From: CAWINY01 sp963837635
Lineage (GTDB): Bacteria; Acidobacteriota; Terriglobia; Terriglobales; Acidobacteriaceae
Assembly: GCA_963837635.1 (NCBI GenBank)
Contig: CAWINY010000007.1
Span: 1-64,000 of the forward strand
Direction of reading: 5' to 3'
DNA length: 64,000 nucleotides
Of the stretch, positions 10,430-20,073 are shown piece by piece (positions within the stretch are counted from its first letter, which is position 1; each line of letters opens with the position of its first letter). The position numbers and the translations under genes are program-made. The notes below the pieces were generated by a model. It made no database searches, was not told the origin of the DNA, and saw nothing but the letters and a program-made list of their open reading frames with translations.

Positions 10430-10460
10430 CAAATATAAACGAAAAAAACTTTGGAAACAA
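10430..10460 (-). promoter_or_regulatory. Promoter of the TetR/efflux operon
   Basis: On the minus strand TTG (10458-10460) is followed after exactly 20 bases by TATATTTG (10430-10437), a full match to the Bacteroidetes -33/-7 promoter. The start codon of the regulator is 5 bases further on. Confidence 0.8.
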
Positions 10461-10481
10461 AAAATATAAAAAAAGTTTCCA
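10452..10481. promoter_or_regulatory. Inverted repeat, likely TetR operator
   Basis: TGGAAAC (10452-10458) and its complement GTTTCCA (10475-10481) are separated by a 16-base A/T spacer. One arm overlaps the -33 element of the efflux promoter, so binding would block transcription. The assignment as operator is inferred from position and symmetry. Confidence 0.5.
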
Positions 10482-10746
10482 GAGTTTTTTACTTTTAGAA
10501 TGTTTCCTGATTTTATAGACGAAAAGAAAGGAAAGAATATTTTAGGCTTTTAATTGAAAAATCCCAAAATTATCCACGGAGTTTAAGAATTAACATAGAG
10601 GCGCTTTGCTTTGGAGAGGGCACAGAGCTTAACGGGGAATTATTTTATTAAGATCGCAAAGCTTAACCGCGCCATCGGCGGTGTTTTGCGAGAAATGATC
10701 GCAAAGGGATACCGCGGGATCTGCGAGATCAGCGAGATAACGGATT
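10482..10746. other. Intergenic stretch without a recognised gene
   Basis: Together with the operator region this leaves about 320 bases between the regulator and the next gene. It is AT-rich and no ORF in it resembles a protein. It contains purine-rich phrases such as GCAAAGCTTAACCGCG and GAGATCAGCGAGATAACGG that look like degenerate short direct repeats. No convincing terminator or RNA gene was seen. Confidence 0.5.
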
Positions 10747-11463
10747 TTAATTAAATTCCAGCGTTCCGAACAGTTTATATTCATGGAATGTTTTCTGCAC
10801 CGGCTGCCAGCACCATTCTGTTTTTCCATGGTCATAATCTATCCTGTAAAAATTAGCCCTCCACCGGGAGCCTTTAACGGGCGGCTTACTGACAATGGGA
10901 TTAAGCAATGCATAGGGAATATAGAATTCTGCCGTCCATGATTTGCCTGTACCGGAAGGGTTTTCTGTTATAGATACGGCATGACGCGTAAGTCTCTTAC
11001 CCTCATATCGCCAGGGCCTCCAGCCATTGAAATTTCCATCATAGTTGGGAACCATGATCGGTAGTTCAAAATTCATGGGCGACAATTCATATTCAAAATA
11101 TACAGGGAAGCGCTCATCGGTCCAGAAGAAAGCTTCAACCACATCCTCTTTGTAAAGATCCAGAAAGTCTTCTTTCAGGGTGGAAATAATTGAGCTGTCA
11201 ATACACCTGTACAAGCAATAAACACCGGTGTTCGAATACAGGATTTTAAACTGGGTTTCATACGTGAAACCGGGTTTTTTGGGATTCATCGTATTCCATT
11301 GTGCAGTATTCCATTCCGTCTCATGGCCATCCCCTGTAGAGATAAAATCTGAACAATGGATTACGGGAATGACATGATCAGCAGGATTTGTGACAGGCTG
11401 CGCTGAGAGTGTGCAACCAGCCAGGGCTATAATCGCCGTAATTAATCCGGATTTATTTTTCAT
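10747..11463 (-). CDS. Secreted carbohydrate-binding family 9-like protein
   Basis: I start at 11463 (MKNKSGLITAIIALAGCTLSAQ), which gives a signal sequence with possible lipobox LAGC; the longer frame upstream is made of intergenic repeats. The mature 220 residues resemble the CBM9/DOMON-like sandwich domain of Bacteroidetes: ETEWNTAQWN near the N-terminus, a central EDVVEAFFWTDERFPVYFEYELSP strand pair, GNFNGWRPW, and a final SWTAEFYIPYALL...GSRWRANFYRID segment. Such proteins are extracytoplasmic and often annotated as carbohydrate-binding, with no demonstrated ligand. The gene is directly downstream of an S9 peptidase on the same strand. Confidence 0.75.
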   Translation of the reverse strand: MKNKSGLITAIIALAGCTLSAQPVTNPADHVIPVIHCSDFISTGDGHETEWNTAQWNTMNPKKPGFTYETQFKILYSNTGVYCLYRCIDSSIISTLKEDFLDLYKEDVVEAFFWTDERFPVYFEYELSPMNFELPIMVPNYDGNFNGWRPWRYEGKRLTRHAVSITENPSGTGKSWTAEFYIPYALLNPIVSKPPVKGSRWRANFYRIDYDHGKTEWCWQPVQKTFHEYKLFGTLEFN

Positions 11464-11479
11464 TGGGAAAACAATTTGA

Positions 11480-11618
11480 AAATTTGAAAATTTGAAATCT
11501 GAATTTTCATGACCGAAGGGAACAAAATGGGCTGACGCGGCTGACTGCAAAACTGCAAAACTGCAAAACTCGCAAAACTGCAAAACTCGCAAAACTTCTT
11601 CCTCGTCCCTTGTCCTCG
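11480..11618. repeat. Modular intergenic repeat, copy 1
   Basis: In plus orientation this block reads three ATTTGAAA units, then ATGGGCTGACGCGGCTGA, then several AAACTGC/AAACTCGC units, then CCTCGTCCCTTGTCCTCGTC up to the stop codon of the S9 peptidase. The same modules recur near 18,463-18,652. It spans the gap between the peptidase and the CBM9-like gene. Confidence 0.8.
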
Positions 11619-13715
11619 TCACTTCAAATACTTGTCCAGCCAGGCGAAAAACTCGCGCTGCCAGAGGATGCTATTCTGCGGCTTCAGCACCCAGTGGCTT
11701 TCATCCGGAAAATAAAGGAGCTTTGACGGAATTCCTCTCAGCTGGGCTGTATTGAATGCCTGCAGGCTTTCCGTATAAGGAATCCGCAGGTCGTTTGCCC
11801 CGGTAATAAACATAATCGGCGTATCCCATTTATCCACATAAAGATGGGGCGAAAATTGCGTATAACTTTTTGGCTTGGGCTTATCCCAGAAATATCCTTT
11901 CAGGTCATGATAGGGGAAAAATGTTTCTTCAGTTGCTGCAGCCTGGCTTTCGAGATTAAAGTTTCCGCAATGGGCAATGAAAACCTTGAATCTTTTTTGA
12001 TGGATACCGGCAAGATACATCACGGAATATCCGCCATAACTGGCACCTACCGCACCCATCCGGTCCCCGTCCACATAAGGTTCCTTTTTAATGTCATCCA
12101 CGGAACTTAAATAATCTTTCATGTTCTGGCCGCCATAGTCGCCTGTGATCTGATCATTCCATTCCTTGCCAAAACCCGGCAATCCCCTGCGATTCGGGGC
12201 AATGACAATATATCCCCTGGCAGCCATGAGCTGGAGATTCCACCGGTATGAAAAAAACTGGGAAACGGCGTTTTGAGGGCCGCCCTCACAGAACAGGAGA
12301 ACGGGATATTTTTTTGTGCTGTCGAAGCCGGGAGGATATACTACCCAAACCAGCATGTCTTTTTTGTCGGTCGTCTTGACCCATCTTTCTCTCACATCAC
12401 CCATTTTCACCGCATCATAAATGTTCTTATTGATGAAGGTAAGCTGAGTTTCCTTTCCCGTTGCAGGCTCGATGCTGAAAATCTCAGCAGCCATCGACAT
12501 GGAATTTTTACTCCCCACCAGCCTGTCACCGCACCTGAATATCACATTGTAATCGTGTTTGCCAGATGTCACCGGCCGTATGGTTCCATCAGCCGTATTG
12601 CATTCATACACCTGGTATGTTCCATGGATGACTGTTATGAAGTCAATTTTTGATCCGTCTTTACTCCATACGTAGTTGGCCGCATTGTAATCAAAACCGG
12701 CCGTATAGTTTTTCATGCTTTTGGTATCGAAATCATACACAAACAGTTCTTCCTGGTCGGACTCATAACCGGGTGTTTCCTGGCTTTTGAAAGCCAGTTT
12801 TTTTCCGTCGGGTGAAAAAACGGGCGTTTTATCATATCCCATCATTCCTTCCGAAATATTGACGGTTGTATTATCCTTTACATCATAAACATATATATCA
12901 GAATTTGTGCTGGTTGCATAGGCTACGCCGCTCAATTTCTTGCATGTATAGGCCAGTTTGCTGCCGTCCGGGCTCCAGGCGATTTCTGCCGCATCAAAAT
13001 AAGGCGACATGGGGGAATCAAACGGTTCACCTGGCAGGATATCCTTGCCAGCTGCTATTTTATTATTGTCAAGGGAGGTAATAAAAATATGGCTGTAGGC
13101 ATAGTCATGCCACGAATCCCAGTGGCGGTACATCAGTTTATTGATGATCATACCTTTTGCCAGGGGCAGGTCAGGATAAATGTCCTGGGTTGTGGAGTCA
13201 ATTTTTACATCCTGGAGATAGAAAAGCCGGTCACCGGCAGGGGTAAATTCAAAACCGTTTACTCCCCCGGCAATATTTGAAATGGCTGTTTTATGGCTGC
13301 CGTCGGCATTCATTTTCCAGATCTGCATGCTGCCATCGGATTCACAGAGGTAAGCTATACTTGTGTTATCTATCCAGCGGGGATTTGCGCAGGAAGGACT
13401 TTCACCCGTAAGGTTTACAGCGTTTCCTCCCTCTGAGGGGATTGAAAAAATCCATGTATGGTGCTTATTTGTTTTATAGTCGTACCGGGTAACCGTATAA
13501 AGAACGGTCCTGCCATCCGGCGAGGGTTGTATTTCGCCAAGCCGTCCGAACTTCCAGAGCATTTCGGGGGTTAACCGTGCTTCGCTGATCTCCTGGGGTG
13601 TTAAACTATTGAGAAAGTCTCCCTCTTCAGTGACATTCGCCTGAGGGCTTTTAGTTCTGCAACTGTCCATCAGGGCGATAAGTACCAAAGCGGATAAAAT
13701 GAATAGCTTTTTCAT
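11619..13715 (-). CDS. S9-family serine peptidase (acylaminoacyl/dipeptidyl peptidase type), lipoprotein
   Basis: About 698 residues from the ATG at 13715. The N-terminus MKKLFILSALVLIALMDSC ends in a likely lipoprotein cysteine, so the enzyme is probably exported and membrane-anchored. A WD40-like beta-propeller (residues about 50-430, repeated PDGRTVLY / PDGSKLAYT / PDGKKLAFKSQ motifs) is followed by an alpha/beta-hydrolase domain with nucleophile GASYGG, Asp in TGANDLRIPYTES and His in PDESHWV. The family cleaves small peptides from the N-terminus. Its stop codon merges with the GACGAGG repeat. No break was found. Confidence 0.92.
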   Translation of the reverse strand: MKKLFILSALVLIALMDSCRTKSPQANVTEEGDFLNSLTPQEISEARLTPEMLWKFGRLGEIQPSPDGRTVLYTVTRYDYKTNKHHTWIFSIPSEGGNAVNLTGESPSCANPRWIDNTSIAYLCESDGSMQIWKMNADGSHKTAISNIAGGVNGFEFTPAGDRLFYLQDVKIDSTTQDIYPDLPLAKGMIINKLMYRHWDSWHDYAYSHIFITSLDNNKIAAGKDILPGEPFDSPMSPYFDAAEIAWSPDGSKLAYTCKKLSGVAYATSTNSDIYVYDVKDNTTVNISEGMMGYDKTPVFSPDGKKLAFKSQETPGYESDQEELFVYDFDTKSMKNYTAGFDYNAANYVWSKDGSKIDFITVIHGTYQVYECNTADGTIRPVTSGKHDYNVIFRCGDRLVGSKNSMSMAAEIFSIEPATGKETQLTFINKNIYDAVKMGDVRERWVKTTDKKDMLVWVVYPPGFDSTKKYPVLLFCEGGPQNAVSQFFSYRWNLQLMAARGYIVIAPNRRGLPGFGKEWNDQITGDYGGQNMKDYLSSVDDIKKEPYVDGDRMGAVGASYGGYSVMYLAGIHQKRFKVFIAHCGNFNLESQAAATEETFFPYHDLKGYFWDKPKPKSYTQFSPHLYVDKWDTPIMFITGANDLRIPYTESLQAFNTAQLRGIPSKLLYFPDESHWVLKPQNSILWQREFFAWLDKYLK

Positions 13716-13769
13716 TGTATTGGTTATATTTGAAGGCAAATTAGCAATAAAATCCTAACAACAATCCAA

Positions 13770-14846
13770 ATGGAACTGAAAAAAGATTTTACCTATTCAT
13801 TGGTTGTGCCCACCAGCATGGGTGTTCGTTTAACCCCTTTAAACGGACAGCCTGTTCACAGCAGTGAGCTTTTCAGTCTGCAGGCTACCAGTGCCGAAAC
13901 CAATGTGGCAAGTATTTCATCCTACCTTGGACTTCCGGTAAAGGTTCTTACCACCTTTGTAAAGGATAGTCCGGTTGCACAAATAATAAAAAACAGCCTG
14001 GCCAGCCGTCATATGTCCTATGAAGGGAATAGAAGTTCCGCAGGGTGACCCCTGGGGATACCGTCATCAGTTTAATATTGCTGACAGCGGTTTTGGATCC
14101 CGCGGACCGCGTGTACTTAATGACCGTGCCGGTGAAGTAGGGCGGACGCTCAATGTGAAGGACTTTGATCTGGAGAGGATTTTTGGTAAGGAAGGCGTGC
14201 AGATCCTGCATTTATCGGGATTAATAGGAGCCTTATCCCCTCATACCGGTGCCTTTTGTCTTGAACTGGCCAGAACTGCAAAGAAACACGGCACTCTCAT
14301 TTCCTTTGACCTGAATTACAGGGCTTCATTCTGGAAGAACCGGGAAAAAGAACTTACGTGAAATTTTTACAGAGATCGCTTCTGTTTCCGATATACTGGT
14401 GGGTAATGAAGAAGACTTCCAGCTTTGTCTGGGAATTAAGGGTCCGGAAACCGGGGGTAAAGACATAGCAAACCATATTGAAGGGTTCAGGTTAATGATT
14501 GAAAATGTAAAAAAGGTATTTCCCTATACTTCGGTATATGCAACCACACTCAGGCAGGTTATTAATACCAACAGCCACATGTGGGGAGCTATTTTACTTG
14601 CTGAAGATCAATGGCATTTCGTCGAACCCCGGGAAATCAGTGTTCTCGACCGGATTGGTGGAGGAGATGGATTTGTGGGTGGACTGCTTTATGCCATGCT
14701 GAAAGGCTGGGATGCCGGAAAAGTGGATTCAGTTTGGCTGGGCATGCGGTGCATTGGCTACTACATTTCTCACCGATTATGCTCAACCCGCTGATGAAGA
14801 ACAGGTATGGAGCATATGGGAAGGCAATGCACGTGTAAAGAGGTAA
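13770..14846 (+). CDS. kdgK: PfkB-family sugar kinase, likely 2-keto-3-deoxygluconate kinase (three frameshifts)
   Basis: Divergent from the S9 peptidase gene. Three surplus bases (near 14028, 14355 and 14741) split the gene into four segments in three frames: VPTSMGVRLTPLNGQPVHSS..., then GIEVPQGDPWGYRHQFN...ISFDLNYRASFWKN, then EIASVSDILVGNEEDFQLCLG...VLDRIGGGDGFVGG, then ALATTFLTDYAQPADEEQVW to the stop at 14846. DRIGGGDGFVGG is the PfkB nucleotide and catalytic-base motif in the KDG-kinase variant. The early Thr-Pro segment and FDLNYR also fit KDG kinases, which phosphorylate 2-keto-3-deoxygluconate from uronic acid breakdown. Repaired length is about 357 residues. Because every segment remains conserved, sequence error is likelier than a decayed gene. 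Confidence 0.8.
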
Positions 14847-14854
14847 TCCTCGGT

Positions 14855-15766
14855 TTATTCCAGGACAATCGCATAAGGCACTATACTGGTGATAAGCACC
14901 TGCCGCTCTCCTGTCCCGTCAAGGTTTCCCCTGGCAATAACATTTGCATTCGTTTCTGTCCAGTAAATTCTTTTGGCTGACTTGTCCACGAAAACACCAT
15001 CCGGACGGTCAACGCCATCTGAATTATCAAAAAGAACAACCGGTGTACCGGTGCCATCCAGATTGGCTTCAACCACTTCGTCGGCATTTTCATCACACCA
15101 GTAGATCTTTCCCGCATCCGTGTCAAGATATATATTGGAAGGGGAACTCATGGATGTGTATTTAACATTGTCCCATACAATCGCCGGGGTCCCGGTTCCA
15201 TCCAGATTACCTGACTTGATATACTGATCAAAATCGCTGATAAACAATTTATTGTTCTTTTTGTCGATCGCCAGTCCATACGCATAGGCCAGAACAGCCT
15301 GTCCACCGTAAAGCGGCACGGGCGGGGCAGATCCGGTGACAGTTCCGCGTAATACCTGTCCTGTACCTGAATTGCACCAGTACAGGTTCCCGTTTGAGTT
15401 ATCCACAGCGACGGCAGTGGGTATATTTACCCCGTCAGTACTATCATACAAGGCAACGACATCACCGGTTCCATCCTTTTTCATCTTTACTATCCTGTTA
15501 TTACTTTCTTCTGCAACGATCAGATATCCGTCCTTTGTAAGGCTGATTCCTTCCGGGGTGGTTATGCCGTCAGATCCGGAAAACAGGGTGGTTTTTGAAG
15601 GGGGTGCAAAATTCAGATCAACTTTGCCAACTAAATTATCATCATAAGCCGTAAAATAGAGATTTGAAGCTTTGGTAGGCGAATTATCGTCCTTTTTGCA
15701 GGAAACAAAAAGCAATCCTGTTGACATCAACAAGGTAAATAACATTCGTATGGCCTGATTTTTCAT
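14855..15766 (-). CDS. Beta-propeller lipoprotein with LDL-receptor class B-like (YWTD) repeats
   Basis: 303 residues from the ATG at 15766. The signal sequence MKNQAIRMLFTLLMSTGLLFVSC ends in a lipobox Cys followed by KKDDNSP, a typical Bacteroidetes lipoprotein export region. The mature part repeats a blade of about 45 residues containing YWC/YWT and NLDGTG (GNLYWCNSGTGQV, GNLDGTGTPAIVW, KIYWCDENADEVVEANLDGTG, RIYWTETNANVIARGNLDGTG), which predicts a six-bladed propeller. A ligand or enzymatic role cannot be told from sequence. It converges on the kdgK gene with an 8-base gap. Confidence 0.82.
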   Translation of the reverse strand: MKNQAIRMLFTLLMSTGLLFVSCKKDDNSPTKASNLYFTAYDDNLVGKVDLNFAPPSKTTLFSGSDGITTPEGISLTKDGYLIVAEESNNRIVKMKKDGTGDVVALYDSTDGVNIPTAVAVDNSNGNLYWCNSGTGQVLRGTVTGSAPPVPLYGGQAVLAYAYGLAIDKKNNKLFISDFDQYIKSGNLDGTGTPAIVWDNVKYTSMSSPSNIYLDTDAGKIYWCDENADEVVEANLDGTGTPVVLFDNSDGVDRPDGVFVDKSAKRIYWTETNANVIARGNLDGTGERQVLITSIVPYAIVLE

Positions 15767-15924
15767 CTCACAGAGTTTTTTAGGTTGAATTCTACAACAC
15801 AAATAACAGATATGCAGGAATAATTGTTAACTCAAAACAGTATAAAAAGGTAATAAAATCCATTAATATTATATTGCTTTATACAGGAGTATGCCAATAA
15901 TTAGCATACCTGTCATATAATGGT

Positions 15925-15932
15925 TATTTTTG
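15925..15932 (+). promoter_or_regulatory. -7 box ahead of nfnA
   Basis: TATTTTTG matches TAnnTTTG and lies 28 bases before the ATG at 15961. No clear TTG at the -33 position. Confidence 0.45.
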
Positions 15933-15960
15933 TCCGTTTTCATTTTTTATCCTGCTTCGC

Positions 15961-16786
15961 ATGAATCGTATTGTCGCCAAAAAATATCTGTCCGTCAACG
16001 TAGTTGAATTCGAAATAGAATCCCCATTGATTGCTCAAAAGAGAAAGGCAGGGCACTTTGTTATTCTGAAACTTGGAAGCAAGGGGGAGACGGATCCCGT
16101 TGACAATTGCCAAGGCGAATACAGACACAGGAACAATTACACTCATCATCCAGAAAGTTGGTGTCACCAGTCATAAGATATGCAACCTGGAAGTTGGTGA
16201 TGAAATAACGGATGTGGTAGGTCCCCTGGGACATCCAACTCACATCAGCAAAATAGGAACGCTTCTCTGTGCCGGCGGCGGGGTAGGGGTAGCGCCCCTC
16301 CTGCCTATCGTGGAAGCAATGCACGAAGCAGGGAACCGCATCATAACAGTCCTTGCTGCCCGTACAAAGGATCTCATCATTCTTGAACCTGAAATGCGGG
16401 CCAGTTCAGATGAGGTGATCATTATGACGGATGATGGCTCTTACGGAAATAAGGGAATTGTCACCCGGGGAATGGAAGAAGTGATCGCGAGGGAAAAGAT
16501 CGATATGGCGCTTACCATCGGACCGGCCATCATGATGAAATATTGCAGCCTGCTTACCGCGAAATACAATATACCTACCATGGCCAGTCTGAATGCGACT
16601 ATGGTGGATGGAACCGGAATGTGCGGCGCCTGCCGGGTGAGTGTGGGTGGAAAAACAAAATTCGTTTGCGTGGATGGCCCTGAGTTCAACGCACACGAAG
16701 TAGATTTCGATGAGTTGCTGATGCGTCTTGGCGGATATAAAGAAGAGGAAAAAATATTGTTTCAGCAATATCTGGATAACAACTAA
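15961..16786 (+). CDS. nfnA: NfnA/SudB-type ferredoxin-NADP oxidoreductase FAD subunit (one frameshift)
   Basis: Repaired length is about 275 residues; a surplus base near 16090 separates HFVILKLGSKGE from RIPLTIAKANTDTGTITL. The protein has an FNR-like FAD domain, an NAD-binding CAGGGVGVAPLLPIVEAM segment near residue 105, and the C-terminal [2Fe-2S] cluster region DGTGMCGACRVSVGGKTKFVCVDGPEFNAHEVDFDELL. This C-terminus is characteristic of the small subunit of NADH-dependent reduced ferredoxin:NADP oxidoreductase (also called sulfide dehydrogenase SudB). It acts with the GltD-like subunit encoded 207 bases downstream. The pair couples NADH, NADPH and ferredoxin pools in the cytosol. Confidence 0.85.
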
Positions 16787-16993
16787 AAGATAAAAGATAA
16801 AAACTAAAAACTAAAAGTTAAAATTGAGGAAGACGAGTCCTTAATCGCAATAATCCCGCATTTACCCGGGGCATGGGATGGAAGCGAAACAAGCACGAAG
16901 TGCTTTAATCTGAATAACCCCGGGTGCAACGGAGACCGGGGACCGGGGATCGTGGACCAGGGACTAGAGTGAAGTTTAACAGGACGAAAGACT
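16787..16993. repeat. Short low-complexity repeats between nfnA and nfnB
   Basis: AGATAAAA and AACTAAAA units follow the nfnA stop (about 16,782-16,824). Further on GGAGACCGGGGACCGGGGATC resembles another short tandem repeat. No gene or terminator was recognised. Confidence 0.5.
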
Positions 16994-18507
16994 ATGTCGG
17001 AAAATAATCAGGATATTACCTCCAGGGATGAGGGATGGCGTGAAAAGCTCAGGCAGGACCTGAAGCCTTCGGAACGCAGCAAAAAGGCACGCGTAGCGAT
17101 GCCTGAGGCTGATCCGAAGGAAAGAAGCAAGGGATATATCGAGGTGAACAGGGGATTGTCACCTGAGCTGGCAAGAATGGAAGCCAGCCGGTGTCTCGAC
17201 TGCAAAAATCCTACCTGTATCAGCGGATGCCCTGTTGGAATTGACATCCCCGGTTTTATCAAATGTGTTGAAAAAGGTGATTTCCTGGAGGCATCGAGGA
17301 TCATTAAATCGGCCAGTGCATTTCCAGCCGTCTGCGGCAGGGTATGCCCGCAGGAAATACAGTGTGAAGCAAAATGTATTTATGCCGATAAGATGCACAA
17401 AGAGCCTGTGGCCATCGGGCATCTGGAGCGATTTGTAGCCGATTATGAAATGCATTCCGGAAAAATATTTGTTCCGGCTACAGCCTGCAGCAATAATACA
17501 AAAATTGCGGTAGTGGGTTCAGGTCCGGCAGGACTTTCAGCGGCAGGGGATCTGGCCCGGCTGGGTTATTGCGTCACCGTTTTTGAGGCATTGCATGAAC
17601 TGGGCGGTGTTTTGAAGTATGGAATTCCTGAATTCAGGTTGCCGAATGAAATAGTAGATACGGAAATCGAAAACCTGAAAAAGATGGGGGTTGAATTTGT
17701 GCGCAATTTTATTGTCGGCAGGACACTGTCTTTTGAGGACCTGACAAACCAGGGATTCCGGGCTTTTTTCGTGGGGAGTGGAGCCGGTTTGCCAAATTTC
17801 ATGAATATCCCGGGAGAAAATTTTAACGGAGTGCTTTCTTCCAATGAATATCTTACCCGGGTTAACCTGATGGGTGCAGCCAGGGAAGACCATGATACCC
17901 CGGTATACTTTGGCCGGAATGTGGCTGTGATCGGGGGCGGAAATACCGCGATGGATTCGGTAAGGACTGCACGCAGGCTGGGCGCAGAAAGAGCCATGAT
18001 CATCTACCGGCGGTCCTTTGATGAAATGCCGGCCCGAAAGGAAGAAATAAAGCATGCCCTGGAAGAGGGAATTGAGTTCATGAACCTCAATTCCCCGGTT
18101 GAATATCTCGCGGATGAAAAGGGACACGTAAATAAAATCCGGCTTCAGCGCATGGAACTGGCAGAACCCGATGCTTCGGGCAGGAGAAAGCCGGTTCCGG
18201 TTGAGGGCTCGGAGTACCTGCTTGATGCGGATCTCGTCATTGTCAGCATTGGTGTATCTCCCAATCCTTTGATTGCACAGAGCCTCCCCGGCTCAGCGTC
18301 AGCAAATGGGGAACGATCAATCTGACGGAAGGGACCATGCAATCGAGCATTCCCGGATTGTTTGCCGGTGGTGACATCGTAAGGGGCGGCGCTACCGTCA
18401 TCCTTGCCATGGGAGACGGAAGACGCGCAGCCAGGGAGATACACGAATACTTAAGCAGGGACGAGGGACAAGGGATAAGGAAGAATGAAGACAATTTGAA
18501 GATTTGA
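16994..18507 (+). CDS. nfnB: NfnB/GltD-like flavoprotein, NADPH-dependent (frameshift near the 3' end)
   Basis: Large subunit partner of NfnA, homologous to the glutamate synthase small chain. Two [4Fe-4S]-type cysteine groups lie near the N-terminus (CLDCKNPTCISGC and CGRVCPQEIQCEAKC). They are followed by an FAD-binding VVGSGPAGLSAAGDLA and an NADP-binding VIGGGNTAMDSVRTARRLGA. One base is missing near 18,290; after it the normal C-terminus continues (SKWGTINLTEGTMQSSIPGLFAGGD, then GGATVILAMGDGRRAAREI). The repaired frame runs to a TGA at 18,507. Its last 17 or so codons come from the intergenic repeat GACGAGGGACAAGGG, so the tail is not part of the family. Confidence 0.88.
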
Positions 18508-18652
18508 AGATTTGAAGATGGGCTGACGCGGCTGATTACATGACTGCGTAACTGCACGACTTTTTACATATCTAAATTTATCGAAGGAATTCCAGTAATC
18601 AATCCCGAAAACCGCAGAACCGCAGAACCGCAGAACTGCAGAACTTCCTCCT
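18463..18652. repeat. Modular intergenic repeat, copy 2
   Basis: In plus orientation: GGGACGAGGGACAAGGG, then three ATTTGAAG units, then ATGGGCTGACGCGGCTGA (identical to 18 bases of copy 1 near 11,530), then ACTGC-containing units and finally AACCGCAG repeated three to four times next to the stop of the YihY gene. The block joins the 3' ends of two convergent genes. Confidence 0.8.
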
Positions 18653-19973
18653 ACAAGTCCTTCAGAAGAACGTTCTTCGGCGATTGCCGCAGATCATCAT
18701 AGAAGGATTCGACAATAGCGGATATTTTTTCCTTTTCAGGGGATTCGTTATCGAAGTTTACCTGGTGGCCCAGTTTATCTGTTTCGTCAATAACATAACT
18801 CACGGATATCACAGACGGATCAAGGGCAGGCTGATAGCATACCTCACGAAGTTCCTGGTTGAATGTTTCAATGATGATCTTTGAACTCAGCAGGACGTAA
18901 ATTACATCGCGAACAAGCCTTACCGGTATGGCCAGGTCAAGAGCAATTTCCGATGCATTCATTGCCGGGCGTCCTTCTACAAAATTCCGGATAATTTTTT
19001 TTGTTACCATCAGCATGAAAATTTTTTTATCCTTGAGGCTTACATGAGTTCCTTCTGCTTCCTGCTCATAATGAATGGCATTCTGATACGCATAGGATAT
19101 TTCTGCTCCCAGCAAAACAATCAGCCAGCTGAGCTCAAGCCACATCATGAATAGCGGAAGAGCCGCAAAGGTTCCATAAATGGCACCATAACTTGAAAGA
19201 AGGGACTGGAAATTAACGTATCCCCATTGCAGGAGCTGAAACATGGTACCTGCGAGAATTCCGGCAATCAAAGCAGGAACAAATTTTACCTTTGTATTGG
19301 GTATAACAATGTAAATTAAAGTGAACACGAACCAGATCAGGGTGAATGATAAAACGGTAACCATCAACTTCAAAAATGAATCAAGGTACCGGAGAAATGG
19401 AATGCTGTCGGATATGCTTTCCAGTCGGGATACATTGAAACTGCTGGCAATAACCAGTAATACCGGGGCAATAACAAGGAGGGAAATATAATCGGTAAAT
19501 TTGCGGCTTATCATTCTGGATTTTTTTATTCTCCAGATGCCATTAAATGAACTTTCAATATTGCCCAACACTTGCATAACCGACCAGAACAGGATCAGCA
19601 GACCAACCCCGGTGATATATCCTCCGTTTATGCGGCCAAGGTACTTTTCCACAAATCCCAGCAATATTTTGAGCATATCCTGGTGCTCCTGAAATTTTTG
19701 GCTCAATGTGGCTTTCAGATAATCCTCAAGTCCAAAACCCTGTGCAATTCCAAAGATAAGAGCAAGAATGGGTACGATGGAAATCAGCGTATAGAAGGAT
19801 AAGGCCGACGCCCTTAATTGTATTTTATCCTCATTGAAACCCCGTACAGATATGATCAGTATTCTGCCCTGCTTAACAAGAAAACTGAATACCGGATGCT
19901 TATCTTTAATGGATATTTTCCAGATATCATTTTCAAAGAAATTCTTTATTTTCTGAATCCGACTTACTTTCAT
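18651..19973 (-). CDS. YihY/BrkB-family inner-membrane protein
   Basis: 440 residues. The first 300 hold about six membrane segments typical of the family formerly called ribonuclease BN, including the conserved RASALSFYTLISIVPILALIFGIA at 53-76 and the GAIYGTFAALPLFMMWLELSWLIVLLGAE region near 265. The remaining 140 residues are soluble and contain a winged-helix-like stretch (MNASEIALDLAIPVRLVRDVIYVLL). Bacteroidetes YihY proteins commonly have such a tail. Function of the family is unknown; the nuclease claim was withdrawn. The gene ends at the repeat block and converges on nfnB. Confidence 0.85.
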   Translation of the reverse strand: MKVSRIQKIKNFFENDIWKISIKDKHPVFSFLVKQGRILIISVRGFNEDKIQLRASALSFYTLISIVPILALIFGIAQGFGLEDYLKATLSQKFQEHQDMLKILLGFVEKYLGRINGGYITGVGLLILFWSVMQVLGNIESSFNGIWRIKKSRMISRKFTDYISLLVIAPVLLVIASSFNVSRLESISDSIPFLRYLDSFLKLMVTVLSFTLIWFVFTLIYIVIPNTKVKFVPALIAGILAGTMFQLLQWGYVNFQSLLSSYGAIYGTFAALPLFMMWLELSWLIVLLGAEISYAYQNAIHYEQEAEGTHVSLKDKKIFMLMVTKKIIRNFVEGRPAMNASEIALDLAIPVRLVRDVIYVLLSSKIIIETFNQELREVCYQPALDPSVISVSYVIDETDKLGHQVNFDNESPEKEKISAIVESFYDDLRQSPKNVLLKDL

Positions 19974-20073
19974 ACTGATCCTTATTGTGCTTTAAGCATG
20001 GTTTACTGCTTTTTTGGCGGTTAAAAGTACGATTTTTTATACTTTTACGCTTACATTAATCATAAGGTTCTTT

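Noticed and set aside
10629..10835. Short minus-strand frame next to the CBM9-like gene
   Set aside because: It overlaps the CBM9-like gene in another frame and has no signal, motif or start context.
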